Under the pieces are notes generated by a model that saw nothing but the letters and a program-made list of their open reading frames with translations, had not been told where the DNA came from and searched no databases. Shown here one piece after another: positions 43,505 through 54,330 of a stretch of 64,000 bases of DNA. Where the stretch lies: contig NC_089591.1 of the NCBI RefSeq assembly GCF_019320115.1, positions 21,616,502 to 21,680,501 on the forward strand, in the 5' to 3' direction. A program made the translations under genes and the position numbers. The stretch comes from Miscanthus floridulus (Eukaryota > Streptophyta > Magnoliopsida > Poales > Poaceae). The stretch's first letter is position 1, and each line of letters starts with the position of its first letter.

Positions 43505-46500
43505 ATGGCTTATAACCTTTCGTCCGGTCGTAGCATGGGAGATGAGGAACAACCACCTCCTCCACCGCCCACACCAGCTGAGCTAATGCAGACGGTCGTG
43601 GAAAGTCAGCGCATGCTAGCTGAGGCTATGCGCCAGATGGCTAACCGTGAGGATCGGCATGTCCGCCTAGGGACCCGAGCCGAACCAGTACAGCAGCTTT
43701 AAGGACTTCATGGACACAAAGCCTCCTATCTTTCGTGAGGCAGAAGAACCCTTACAAGCGGATGAATGGTTGAGCACGATAGAGCAAAGGTTTGGATTGC
43801 TCCGTTTGACTGAAGGCATGAAGGCTTCGTATGTAGGACACCAGCTCCAAGGCCCTGCAGGCATCTGGTGGACCCATCACAGGACCACCTTCCCTGCTAA
43901 CAGTTGAGATCATTTGGAACCAGTTCCAGGCAGCCTTCAGGGGACACTTTATCCCTCCTGGTCTCGTGGCCATTAAGCATGCTGAGTTTATGAAGCTCAC
44001 CCAAGGCAACAAGAGTCTCAATGAGTACCTCCAGGCATTCAACAACCTGGCAAGGTATGCTCCTGAGTTCATCGATACTGACGCCAAGAGAATAGCTAGC
44101 TTCAAGAGGGGACTTTCCCCAAAACTAATGAAGTCAATGGGCAACTGCAAGTGTGTCACCTTCAATGAGTTTATCAGTGACACTCTGACCCAGGAGAACA
44201 ATGACAAGATATATGCTGCTTCCAAGAACCGTAAAAGGAACTTTGAGGCTGGTGCTTCCCAGTCCAAGGCTCCAATGGTATCTAAGACCCCGTACCGTCC
44301 ACCCAATGCTAATATCCAGTATCGCCCACCTCAGAAGAAGAACCAAGCTAAAATCGGTTTCCGCAAGGGATATACAATTTCCTTGCCAAAGAATACCTCT
44401 GGGCAGGGTAGCTCCAATGTTCCACCAGCAAATAGGCCGTGCTGGAACTATAACCAGCCTAGTCATTGGGCAAATAGATGTCCCCATCCTCCCAAGAATG
44501 CTCAAGGAAACGTCCGTCTGGGGTGTGTTCACTATACTACAGTGGAGGAAATTCCTGCTGGTGAAGTGGTCACCGCTGGTAAGTTCCTTGTTAATGATCA
44601 CCCTGCAGTTGTGCTCTTTGATTCGGGTGCTTCGCACTCCTTTATGAGTTCTACTTTTGCATCTAAGCATAATATGAATGTGATTACAATTGTCAAGGGT
44701 GGTTATTGTATTAGTGCTGCTGGAAATAATATCCTGACTAACCAAGTAGTTAAAGATGTAAAGATTGAGATTGGGGATCGAGAGTTCCGTATGGATCTTG
44801 TGGTTCTACCAGGGGTAGGAATTGATATAATCCTAGGAATGAAGTGGATGAGCGGGAATGGAGTGTTGATCGATACCTCAACCCGTGTGGTAATGTTGAG
44901 GGATCCTGTGGATAAGAAGGGTTTTCTAGTGCAGTTACCTCGTGATATCTCTATCCACAATACAGCCAATGCTACCCTAGCCAAAGCCATTAAGGATCTA
45001 CCGGTTGTCTGTGAGTTTCCAGATGTCTTTCCTGATGACTTGCCTGGATTACCTCCAGGACCGTGATGTAGAATTCAAGATAGAACTCATTCCGGGTACG
45101 GCTCCTATTTCTCGAAGGCCCTATAGAATGCCGCCCAATGAGTTGGCCGAGCTGAAGAGTCAGTTGAATGAGCTATTGAAGAAAGGTTTGATTCGACCTA
45201 GTTCTTCTCCTTGGGGTTGTCCAGCTATATTTGTGAAGAAGAAGGATGAGTCTTCTACGCATGTGCGTGGATTATCGCCCCCTAAACGCTGTTACTATCA
45301 AGAACAAATACCCTCTTCCTCGCATCGATATTCTGTTTGATCAGCTCTCCAAGCTAAGGTATTCTCCAAGATCGATTTGAGGTCTGGCTACCATCAGATC
45401 AAAATTCGTCCTGAAGATATACCTAAGACAGCTTTCTCTACTCGTTATGGCTTGTTCGAATACCTCGTCATGTCATTTGGGTTGACAAATGCTCCGGCAC
45501 ACTTTATGTACCTGATGAATTCTGTATTCATGCCAGAATTGGACAAATTTGTCATCGTGTTCATTGATGATATCCTAGTATATTCTCAGAATGAAGAAGA
45601 GCATGCTGAACATCTGAGAATTGTTTTAACTCGGTTACGTGACAACCAGCTTTATGCTAAGTTCAGCAAGTGCGAGTTCTGGTTGAACAAGATACCTTTT
45701 CTAGGTCATGTATTATCTGGTGATGGAATTTCGGTTGACCCTACTAAGGTGCAAGAAGTCCTTGAGTGGAAGGCACCTACTACGGTCACAGAAGTCCGAA
45801 GTTTCCTGGGATTGGCTGGCTATTATCGTCGCTTTATCCCGGATTTCTCAAAATCGCCAAGCCCATGACTCGACTACTGCAAAAGGATGAGAAGTTTGTG
45901 TGGACTCCGAAGTGTGAAGAGGCTTTCCACACTTTGCGGACCTTACTAACCTCTGCTCCTGTATTGGCACAACCTGACATCGAGAAGCCTTTTGATGTCT
46001 ACTGTGACGCATGTGGCACCAGTTTGGGGTGTGTTCTTATGCAGGAGGGCCGAGTAATTGCTTATGCTTCACGCCAGCTTCGAAAGCATGAAGTCAACTA
46101 TCCTACCCATGACTTAGAGCTAGCCGCAGTTGTTCATGCCCTGAAGATTTGGAGACATTACTTGCTGGGTAATGTGTGCAACATCTATACTGACCATAAA
46201 AGCCTCAAGTACATCTTTACTCAACCCGAGTTGAACATGCGTCAACGACGATGGTTAGAATTAATCAAAGACTTACAACCTTCAAGTGCACTACCATCCC
46301 TGGTAAGGCAAATGTGGTTGCTGATGCCTTAAGCAGAAAGGCCCATTGCAATTCCTTGGTTAGTGAAGACTTTCATCTGGCACACCTCCTTCATCCTGTA
46401 GTACTCCACAATATCACTGTGGATTGCTCTCTTAGAAGTCGAATTATCGAACTCCAGAAGACTGATGTGGGTGTGTTTCACATCAAGCAGGAAAATGAAA

Positions 46501-47886
46501 GAGAAAGAGACCAAGCACTTTAGGGTCGATGACAAGGGAATTCTCTGGTTTAATGATAGGCTTGTGGTACCCAAAGACAAAGAACTTAGAAATCAAATTA
46601 TGGCTGAAGCCCATTCTTCTAAATTGTCCATCCATCCTGGTAGCAGTAAAATGTATCAAGATCTCAAGCTGTATTATTGGTGGACCAAGATGAAGAAAGA
46701 AATCGTAGCTTACATGGCAAGGTGTGATAACTGTTGCAGAGTCAAGGCTATTCACATAAGGCCCGGACTATTGCAGCCACTCTCTATTCCTGGCTAGAAG
46801 TGGGAAGAAATTAGCATGGATTTTATTGTTGGATTACCCACTACCAAAAAGGGTTGTGATTCCATCTGGGTTATCGTAGATCGTCTAACTAAATCTGCTC
46901 ACTTTATTCCGGTCAAGTCTACCTATCATCCCTCACAATTATGCTGAGATTTATTTTCAACAAGTGGTACGTCTCCATGGTGTACCCAAATCCATTGTTT
47001 CTGATAGAGGACCTCAGTTCACTGGCTCGCTTTTGGGAGTGCTTACATCAGAATCTTGGCACTCATCTAATCCGCAGTTCTGCCTATCATCCGCAAACAT
47101 CAGGATAGACTGAGCGTGTTAATCAAATTCTTGAAGACATGCTTAGAGCTTGTCTTATCTCTTGCAAAGGCTCTTGGGAAGACTGGTTACCTCTCGCTGA
47201 ATTCTCTTATAACAACAGTTATCAAGAAAGTATCAAAATGGCTCCTTTTGAAGCTCTTTATGGCCGCAAGTGTAGAACTCCTTTGAACTGGGTGGAACCC
47301 GGAGAAAGAAGATTCTATGGTATTGATTTTGTAAAAGAAGCCGAAGAGCAAGTCCGAACTATACAGAAGAATATGACTGCCGCACAGGCTAGACAAAAGA
47401 GCTATGCTGACAAAAGAAGAAAACCTATTGAGTTTGAAGTAGGTGATCATGTTTATTTGAAGGTATCCCCTATGAAAGGAGTCAAGCGTTTTGGAATTAA
47501 AAGGAAGCTTGAGCCTCGATATGTTGGACCCTACCGCATTATCGAGAAAAGTGGAAGAGTAGCATATAAGCTTCGATCTACCACGTGAGATGGGAGCTAT
47601 ATTCCCGGTATTCCATGTGTCCCAGCTGAAGAAGTGTCTTCGTATTCCTGAGGAAAGAATAGCAACAAGGAAAGTCAACTTGAAATCTGATCTTTCTTAT
47701 GAGGAAAAGCCCGTGCAAGTTCTGGATACACAAGAAAGAGTGACTCGTACACGAGTGGTTAAGTTATACAAGGTAGTTTGGAGTAATCATAGTGAACGGG
47801 ATGCAACCTGGGAGCGGGAAGATTATTTAAAGGAAAACTATCCAGCTTTCTATACTGATTGGTACGCTTTCCAAATCTTGGGATGA
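43505..47886 (+). pseudogene. gag-pol polyprotein of unit A1, broken by many single-base indels
   Basis: Gag starts MAYNLSSGRSMGDEE followed by Pro6. Knuckle [14 protein letters not shown] at 44440-44481; retropepsin FDSGAS at about 44617; RT with [14 protein letters not shown] and FIDD at 45560; RNase H with VYCDACG and YTDHKSL; integrase with the HHCC zone near 46610-46740, a core Asp in MDFIVG and SDRGP; chromodomain YKVVWSNHSERDATWE near 47766; stop TGA 47884-47886. Relative to unit A2 there are about ten one-base indels (near 43672, 43904, 45058, 45252, 45354, 45850, 46271, 46487, 46930, 47022) and a TGG-to-TAG at about 46796. Not translatable as it stands. Confidence 0.92.
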
Positions 47887-47895
47887 GATTTTTCT

Positions 47896-47907
47896 AAGGG
47901 GGGAGGG
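47896..47907 (+). other. polypurine tract, unit A1
   Basis: AAGGGGGGAGGG, one base before the middle LTR. Confidence 0.9.
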
Positions 47908-50681
47908 CTGTAACACCCTAGGTGTTTAGGCTTCCACTAAATTGCATGTCATTTCATAAACATGTGCATTATCCATGTCATCATGCCATTATCATTGAAA
48001 CATACATATGCAACATTTTAAATTGTATGTGTTTCATGCTTGATTGCTTAGAGTGGTAGTAGTGCAACATGTGAATGCAACATGAAACTCTCATACCTTG
48101 AAACATGGCAATATGGTAGTAATGTGCCAAGTATAAAATAATCACAAAGTCATGAAACATGCGAAACATTTCATTGCAACATTGGGTAAATTGCTTGTTT
48201 TGATTGTTTCATCACATGTGATCAATTGAAATGGTATAACAATTGTGTAAAGTGGTTGATCATGGTCTAATACACCTTAACTACACTTAGAGTAATTGTT
48301 TGGACATTGTTCATGTAGGTCAAAATGACAAAATTGCCCTTGAATGGAGGTTTGACTTGAAATGAACCCTAGAGTGCCACTGTTTGACTGATTCAAAAGT
48401 CCAACTTAGAGACTTTGCATGGCTGTGCACTCTTTACAAAAGTTGTAGCTAATTTATCAAGGAACAAAAGTTGTTTTATGACCAACCCATGAAAATGTGT
48501 GGAACATGGTCAAACATGGCCCACAAGTCAGAATTTCAGACTGATTTCATACTTAGAAATTTTCCTAAGTCTTTATGTGTTTTGCAGTTTCGTGTACCCA
48601 ACTGTTTCACCTTGTATCTCCCTAACAGAGCCAAACCAGCTCGAGCTCCAATAACAAGAGTTGTAGTTCACATATAGATGATCAACTTTGTTAACTATGG
48701 CATAGTCTAGAACGTCACGGTTTAGGAGCAATTAGCCGTCCAACTCGCTCTGTCAGTCACCTTCGATGATCACTGAATCGCTGTTTTCAGAAATCGGTCA
48801 GTGACCGTCATGGCCGACCGGCTCAGGCGACGTTCGCCAGCGTGGCGTTCATGCGCTGCCAAGGTCACCACGTCGCGCGTCCACGCTCCTAAAGAGGGCC
48901 AGCGCTTGCTGAACATGCTCGCTGCTCCATTTCTCCCTCTCGCCTTCCCCGCGCGCAGCGCCGTGTTCACAGCAGCCGCTCGCCATTGCCGACCGAGTAT
49001 CGCCGCCGTCGTGCACGCACGCCACTGTGAAAACGTGTTGCCCCATCTACCTGTAGCCTCGCCGTGATCCCCTCTGCCACCCCCACCCCTCAGCCAGGTC
49101 GATTGTGCCGTGGTAAGGACGAATTCATCATTCCTTTCCACCGCCGCCGTGGCTATTCTCGCCGGAGATGACGCTCCGTGCGGCCAGCTCTCCTCGCGCC
49201 ATTGCCATCCCTCCTCTGACTTGAGCTAGGTCCGGTGAACACTACAGAAGCCCTGTAGAGCCACCCGTTAGGGATGTGATGCCGTAGCGTCGTCGGAGCC
49301 GGCCGTGCAGCAACCGAGCACCGCCGTGGCCATTGTCACCCCTCCTAGTTGCATCAATAGCTACGAATAAGGGTTCCCCTAGGTCCGCTAGGATGAGGCG
49401 AGCACGTAGACACCCTTGCCTTCGCCGGAGAAGCTACTGGCGACGAGCTTCGCCGCCGTCTCCTCCTCCCCTACCTGTCTCGCTGTCATGCGGGACCTAG
49501 CTGTCAGCCGCCGAGGCTGAGGCGGGAGCCCAGCGTGGGCCGCACCGCGTCTTGGGCCGCGCCTGTATGCTTCGCGGGCCGCTGTTCCTTCGGGCCGGCC
49601 CAACTGTGGCTGAGTTTTGTTTCCTTATTTGTTTTGTTTTATTATTTCACAGATTTGTATTGATATTCAAAAATCTGTATTTCTTAGTATATAGATCCAA
49701 ATGCTATGGTTCTAATTTTGTTGAGCTCCTAGTATTGTCTAGTATTTAATAAAAATATTATATGAGCAACATTTTTAGAAATTCTGGATTTATTAAATAG
49801 GACTTTGAAATGTGTTTTTGGATACATGCAAACTTGTTTGAATTTTATCTTGAGTTTCTATGGTCCAAAAATTATGAAATTTTGTGGGTAGTCTATTATT
49901 GCTTATTAGAAGCTCTGGTTAAAATTTCAGAGCTAGTGCATGTGTAGTTTTTAAGTTATAGAAATTCCTTTTATTAATGGATGGATCTTGTGTGAATTTT
50001 CATAATTTTTCTATAGATCCAGTATAGGTAAAATTTGGTGAGTAAGGTTCTTATGCTAGAATGATGCTAGGAAAAATGTGAAATCTGTTGCTTGACACTT
50101 TTCATTAGGGTTTCCTAATTATGCTCAAATTAGACATGTCATCTGTTATTTTGGATACAGCAAGTTATGTTTGCCCAATGGCTTTGAAATTTTTATGGTA
50201 GTCTATGTGCAGCATGAGATAGCTACTATAATTTTTGTAGATTTTTATGAATAGTTTTACTATATATTGCTTAAATCACCTAATTAACTAAATAAATTGG
50301 AAAAGGATATTAAATAATTTATTTAGAAGTTGGCACTATACTTTCTGATGTTTCTTAGGTATGAAAAACAAGTTGGTAAACTTGGTTTGATCAAAGTATG
50401 CTTTTGCACAATCATTAAATAATTAAGTTAGTAACCCTGTCATTCTGGACAGATTCTAGGTTTGCTGGAAATTGATTTGGTTAACATCAGAATCATGCTT
50501 TGCTGTTTACCATTGATTTGTAGAACATTTCATAAGCTTTCCAGAATGTCCTCATACAAGTCATTTGGATTTGTATAACTCTTGTTGTGATTTAATTACG
50601 GGAATACTTGTATGCATATGAAACTTTAAATGTTAAATTATGTATACCGTTACTATTTCTAAGTTGTGGTAATGTTCCTAG

Positions 50682-50735
50682 GTGTTAGGCCTTTAACCGA
50701 AGATGAGCATCTTTATCTTAGGTTATGCAAGTTAG
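50682..50735 (+). other. 54-bp LTR mini-exon, LTR A2
   Basis: Identical in bounds and translation to the copy in LTR A1; GTAAGT donor follows. Confidence 0.5.
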
Positions 50736-50925
50736 GTAAGTTGATCTTGTTCTTTAAGTTAAGTTAGATACATGCTTAAAGTGATTTGAATAGGGCTAGT
50801 CTTACTCGGTAAACGAGTGTCCAGTGATGTTTTCGGTAAACACTTACTGTGATTCATTCATCATGAGCATCATGTCATTCCTTATGCATCCATGGTATTT
50901 ATCTTTTGCATCGACATGCAATAAG

Positions 50926-51274
50926 TGTACCGGAAGGAGTGACCCTGCTGGAATTCGAGGAACCGAGCGAGCAGCAGCAGCCGACACCGGAGATTCAGGA
51001 GGAGCAGCCTTCAGGAGAAGTGCCAGACGAGGTCGCCGTTGAGTGCCCGGATCACCGTCCTTGCAACTTTGTGAAAGGCAAGCCCCGGAGCATATTAAGC
51101 CTCCTAAATTTCCGAAATGCAGTTAAAGTATTATTGTTACATATATATATTGTTGCATTAAGTTTAGGTGTTGGATGCAAACACTTGCTGCATTGGTTAC
51201 CCAATTCCTTGTCCAGATATTGTTACCCTGAATCCTATATAGCTCAGGCTCGTGTAGTGCTTAGCCCTGCTTAA
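50926..51274 (+). other. conserved LTR coding block, LTR A2 (open)
   Basis: In phase with the mini-exon over a 190-bp interval whose last bases are 'gcaataag' (the AG is kept). VPEGVTLLEFEEPSEQQQ, acidic middle, VECPDHRPCNFVKGKP, RSILSLLNF, open to 51272-51274. Beyond SLLNF the three subfamilies no longer align, so the functional end is probably near 51110. Confidence 0.45.
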
Positions 51275-52154
51275 ACACGGTAGAAGTCAGGTGATTTCCT
51301 GTCACCTGCGAGATTTAGGAAGATACATGTGGCACGGTTGGCTATATTTGCTATCGTGGAAAAGAACCAGTCTTAATTTGAAATGAAGACCGGACGGAGG
51401 CTTGCTGGTTTGCAGTGACTCCGTCTGTGTCGCTTAAGGACTGATTCTTGGAGCCTTTCCTGTTCATGTTGAATGCATGCCTCTCTCTTAGTTGGCCGGC
51501 CCAAAGACCGACCACGAAGCCAAGTAGCTCAACTCAGGCCGGGAGTCGATAAGTATAAAGTACACCTCGGAAGGGAGCCGTAGGCATGAGTCCAAGGGCA
51601 GGTGATTTAAAAGTCCTGATCGTCCTGGCAGAAGGGTAATCCCTGAGAGCGCTGGCACTGATCGAACCCGCGAATTTGGTTCCTGAGTTGTCCCAAAGGT
51701 AACCCACGGCTACCCTTGCTAAGTATGCCAGGGTGAGAGTTAGGAATACCCCCCTCAGCTGAGTTGTAATTTCGATTCGAGTCGCCGTCTCTCCCGGTTA
51801 GTGAGGAACTTGACGGGCTTATCTCCAATGTAGATACACTTAATAACATAATGGTTCAGGAAATGATGATATGATGATGACAGCCTTATTATACCTGCTA
51901 TGGTTAATATTGTTTGCTCCTAATAAGTGAGTGCTCTAGTACAGGGTGCTAATCTAGTGGACAGGTAAATAATGATAAGCTTGATGCTAAGTTTAAATTG
52001 GTTACTATAATCATAAGCTCTTTTATGCAACCGTGTCAAGCTAGCCCACCTGAAAAGCCTTGCATGATCCTTGGTGTCTTTTATTTCTGGTTTTGATGGG
52101 TAAGTCTAGCTAAGTACCTTCTCGTACTCAGGGTTTATCTCCCACCTGTTGCAG

Positions 52155-52216
52155 ATGACCAGTTCTACTTTGGTTACTACAAGTACTGCCTTCTCCCAGC
52201 TAGGGATGAAGACTAG
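52155..52216 (+). other. terminal LTR mini-coding block, LTR A2
   Basis: Same 19 codons as in LTR A1, stop TAG at 52214-52216, preceded by the 'cacctgttgcag' acceptor-like site. Confidence 0.45.
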
Positions 52217-52586
52217 ACAGTTGGGCACGGTCTCTACTAGTTCTTGTACCTGATAATGCTTTTGTGGGACATGACTCAGACTTGGCAATGTAATTGAAAA
52301 CTGTGATGTTTGTACCAAACTATGTTGCTTCCGCACACTCAAACTTGGTTTGTAATATTCTATTTCAACTCTGATGGATGTAATCCGAATGCTACTTGTG
52401 AAATGTTGTAACGGATGATGTGTTGTGTTGAATCACTACGATCTTGGTTTGTATGTCGAGAGTTGGTTGAAATCCTTCGTGATTTCTGGACTACCGGGAT
52501 TATGGGAGCTTAAGTACAGGAATTTGATCACTTCGGTGATTGTTTTTGTACTTACGTTCTTATGATTTGGTCGGTTCTGTTACAGC

Positions 52587-52598
52587 TGGCATCAGAGC
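52587..52598 (+). other. primer binding site, unit A2 (tRNA-iMet)
   Basis: TGGCATCAGAGC, two bases after the middle LTR, as in unit A1. Confidence 0.85.
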
Positions 52599-52845
52599 AA
52601 GATTTGACACTAAACATGTCATTTGTGTATTTAAAACAAAAGTATTTGTGAAAATCCTAAATTAAACACTAAGTATTGCCGGTGGTCATATCCCTTATGC
52701 CCAAATAAGGACTCTTAGGTGGCTTAATAAAGTACTAACTCGGGGGTTCCTGCTTGTTTCTGTTTTGTTGTCCATACGGCGTGCTATTGTATGGATGCCA
52801 TCCGCTTGGGTGGTAATATATGGATCAAAATACCTCTACGCTCTG

Positions 52846-53081
52846 GTAAGTGGGAGTTGTGAGAGCATGACCGTCGGTCTAGGGGAGAGTAGTTGTGGTT
52901 GCTCGCATACTTACATGTTCGATCATGTATCTATGAGAGTACTTAATTGTGGGTATCTCTGACTGGGTAGCTGTGATACTAGAATATATGCATCAGGGGA
53001 TGTATGTATGAAAGTATTTAGTTTACTGCTTGTTTTCTATGCTTTTTGGGAAATTATTGGGCTGAAATGATTTTTCTGCAG
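52846..53081 (+). other. putative leader intron 1, unit A2
   Basis: 236 nt between CTG|GTAAGTG and TTTTTCTGCAG. A second interval, 53135-53332 (GTATGT to GCTACAG), ends on the ORF0 ATG. Both match unit A1 in length. Confidence 0.4.
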
Positions 53082-53332
53082 GTACACTAACAACGTATCG
53101 TTGTAGATCGACTAGCTACCGTGTATGAGAGAACGTATGTATGCCACCGTATATTTCGCTAGCCTTTAAATTTTTCTAGGTTTGTGAGGACGTATGGATC
53201 GTGCATGCATCATGTTCAAGCATACATGGCATTTCTTGCATTATTCCCTCCCTTAAAATTTGATTGTCCCGACTAATTAAATTTTGTATCCCTTAAATGA
53301 TTCTCCCCTTATGTTGCAACTTTTTGCTACAG

Positions 53333-53917
53333 ATGGCGCGCACAAAACTCACTGCTTGCAAGTCCGCTGGAGGCAGGGCGCCTCGTCACCGTTTAGCTCC
53401 TCGTGAGCCCCGTCCTGAGCCTACTGAGGTGGAAAGGCTGAGGACAGAGCTGGCCCGGGTGACTGCGGAGAGGACTGCAGCTCAGCACCATTTGGAGCAG
53501 GTAACACAGGAAAGGGACCAAGAGACCCTTGAGGTTCAGAGGTTGACAGTTGCTCACCGCAACTGTGAACATATGTTGATTCACGTGATGAACCAACGGA
53601 ATGAAGCCTGGCACGAAGAGAATGTGTTGAGAGCACGACAGGTGGAGTTAGAGCAGCAAGTGGCAGTTGCTGAGGAGTACAATGACAATCTCCATGAGGA
53701 GGTTCACCTGTTACACAATCAACTTCACCCTCTCCTGCCACCTGATGATGAGGATGAGATGGGTTCTGGTGTCATCATGGCTGAAGGTGATGATGACATG
53801 GAGGTCAATGGACCTAAGAACGTTCCACCGGATGAGGAGGAAGATGAGGAGTTAGAGCCTACTAGTGATGAAGATGGAGGAGAGATCTTCGACACTGACT
53901 CCGAGGATGATGCGTAG
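53333..53917 (+). CDS. ORF0 of unit A2: histone H3-tail mimic, coiled coil, acidic tail (intact frame)
   Basis: 194 codons from the ATG abutting 'ttgctacag' to TAG 53915-53917. Residues 2-22 align to the H3 tail (ARTKLTACKSAGGRAPR). The residue equivalent to H3 R8 is Cys here (TGC at 53357-53359) where unit A1 has CGC, a CpG C-to-T change. Residues about 28-125 are rich in Glu/Arg/Gln with Leu/Val spacing of a coiled coil. From about 135 the chain is acidic (DDEDEMGSG, EEEDEELEPTSDEDGG) and ends DTDSEDDA. An in-frame ATG 36 bp upstream would add a hydrophobic lead; the H3-like start at the acceptor is preferred because it matches unit A1 and places Ala after Met as in H3. No known enzyme domain. 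Possible roles (inference): binding by the element's own chromodomain, or competition for host H3 readers and modifiers. Confidence 0.75.
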   Translation: MARTKLTACKSAGGRAPRHRLAPREPRPEPTEVERLRTELARVTAERTAAQHHLEQVTQERDQETLEVQRLTVAHRNCEHMLIHVMNQRNEAWHEENVLRARQVELEQQVAVAEEYNDNLHEEVHLLHNQLHPLLPPDDEDEMGSGVIMAEGDDDMEVNGPKNVPPDEEEDEELEPTSDEDGGEIFDTDSEDDA

Positions 53918-54330
53918 TTTAGCTTACTACTTAGCTAATGCGCTAGATCTAGTCTTTTGTTGATCCTCATGCATGAACGAGTAGCTTTGTAGCAAGTTAA
54001 TCGTTGGGATGTAATATCAAACCCTATGTTACCCTTGATGTAAGTTGGAACCACTATGGCTTGGATGTAACCTATCGAACGTATTATGCTCCACGTATGT
54101 GAGCTTTTGATGAATTTCGCCTTGCGGTCTATGGATCTCGTTGTTGGTTAAGTTCATCGCATTTATGTGTCAATTAATGCGCTTGATGAGTGGTGTGATT
54201 GTGATGAATGATTGTGCCCCTGTTGATTATTTAAATGCATTCTCTCCGATGGAATCAGTTTGGCATAATTATACAATTCATCTACAAAAGTTTCCACATC
54301 ATTAGTGCTCATTGGCTATACCTTTTGCAG
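53918..54330 (+). other. ORF0-gag spacer of unit A2
   Basis: Noncoding 413 bp, near-identical to 43091-43504. It ends in 'ctataccttttgcag' on the gag ATG. Confidence 0.5.

Larger units (their letters stand above)
47909..52584 (+). repeat. LTR A2 (middle, shared LTR)
   Basis: 4676 bp, TGTAACACCC...TCTGTTACA. It acts as 3' LTR of unit A1 and 5' LTR of unit A2. Mini-exon 50682-50735, coding block from 50926 (open past the A1 stop, with SLLNF), hairpin 52110-52131 (one stem base changed) and terminal coding block 52155-52216 are all present. No target duplication flanks this LTR. Confidence 0.93.

Noticed and set aside
44134..44745. Antisense ORFs over gag-pol (also 54959-55291, 55528-55914, 57196-57576, 58006-58350)
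   Set aside because: They mirror conserved sense coding sequence; no domain and no independent conservation.
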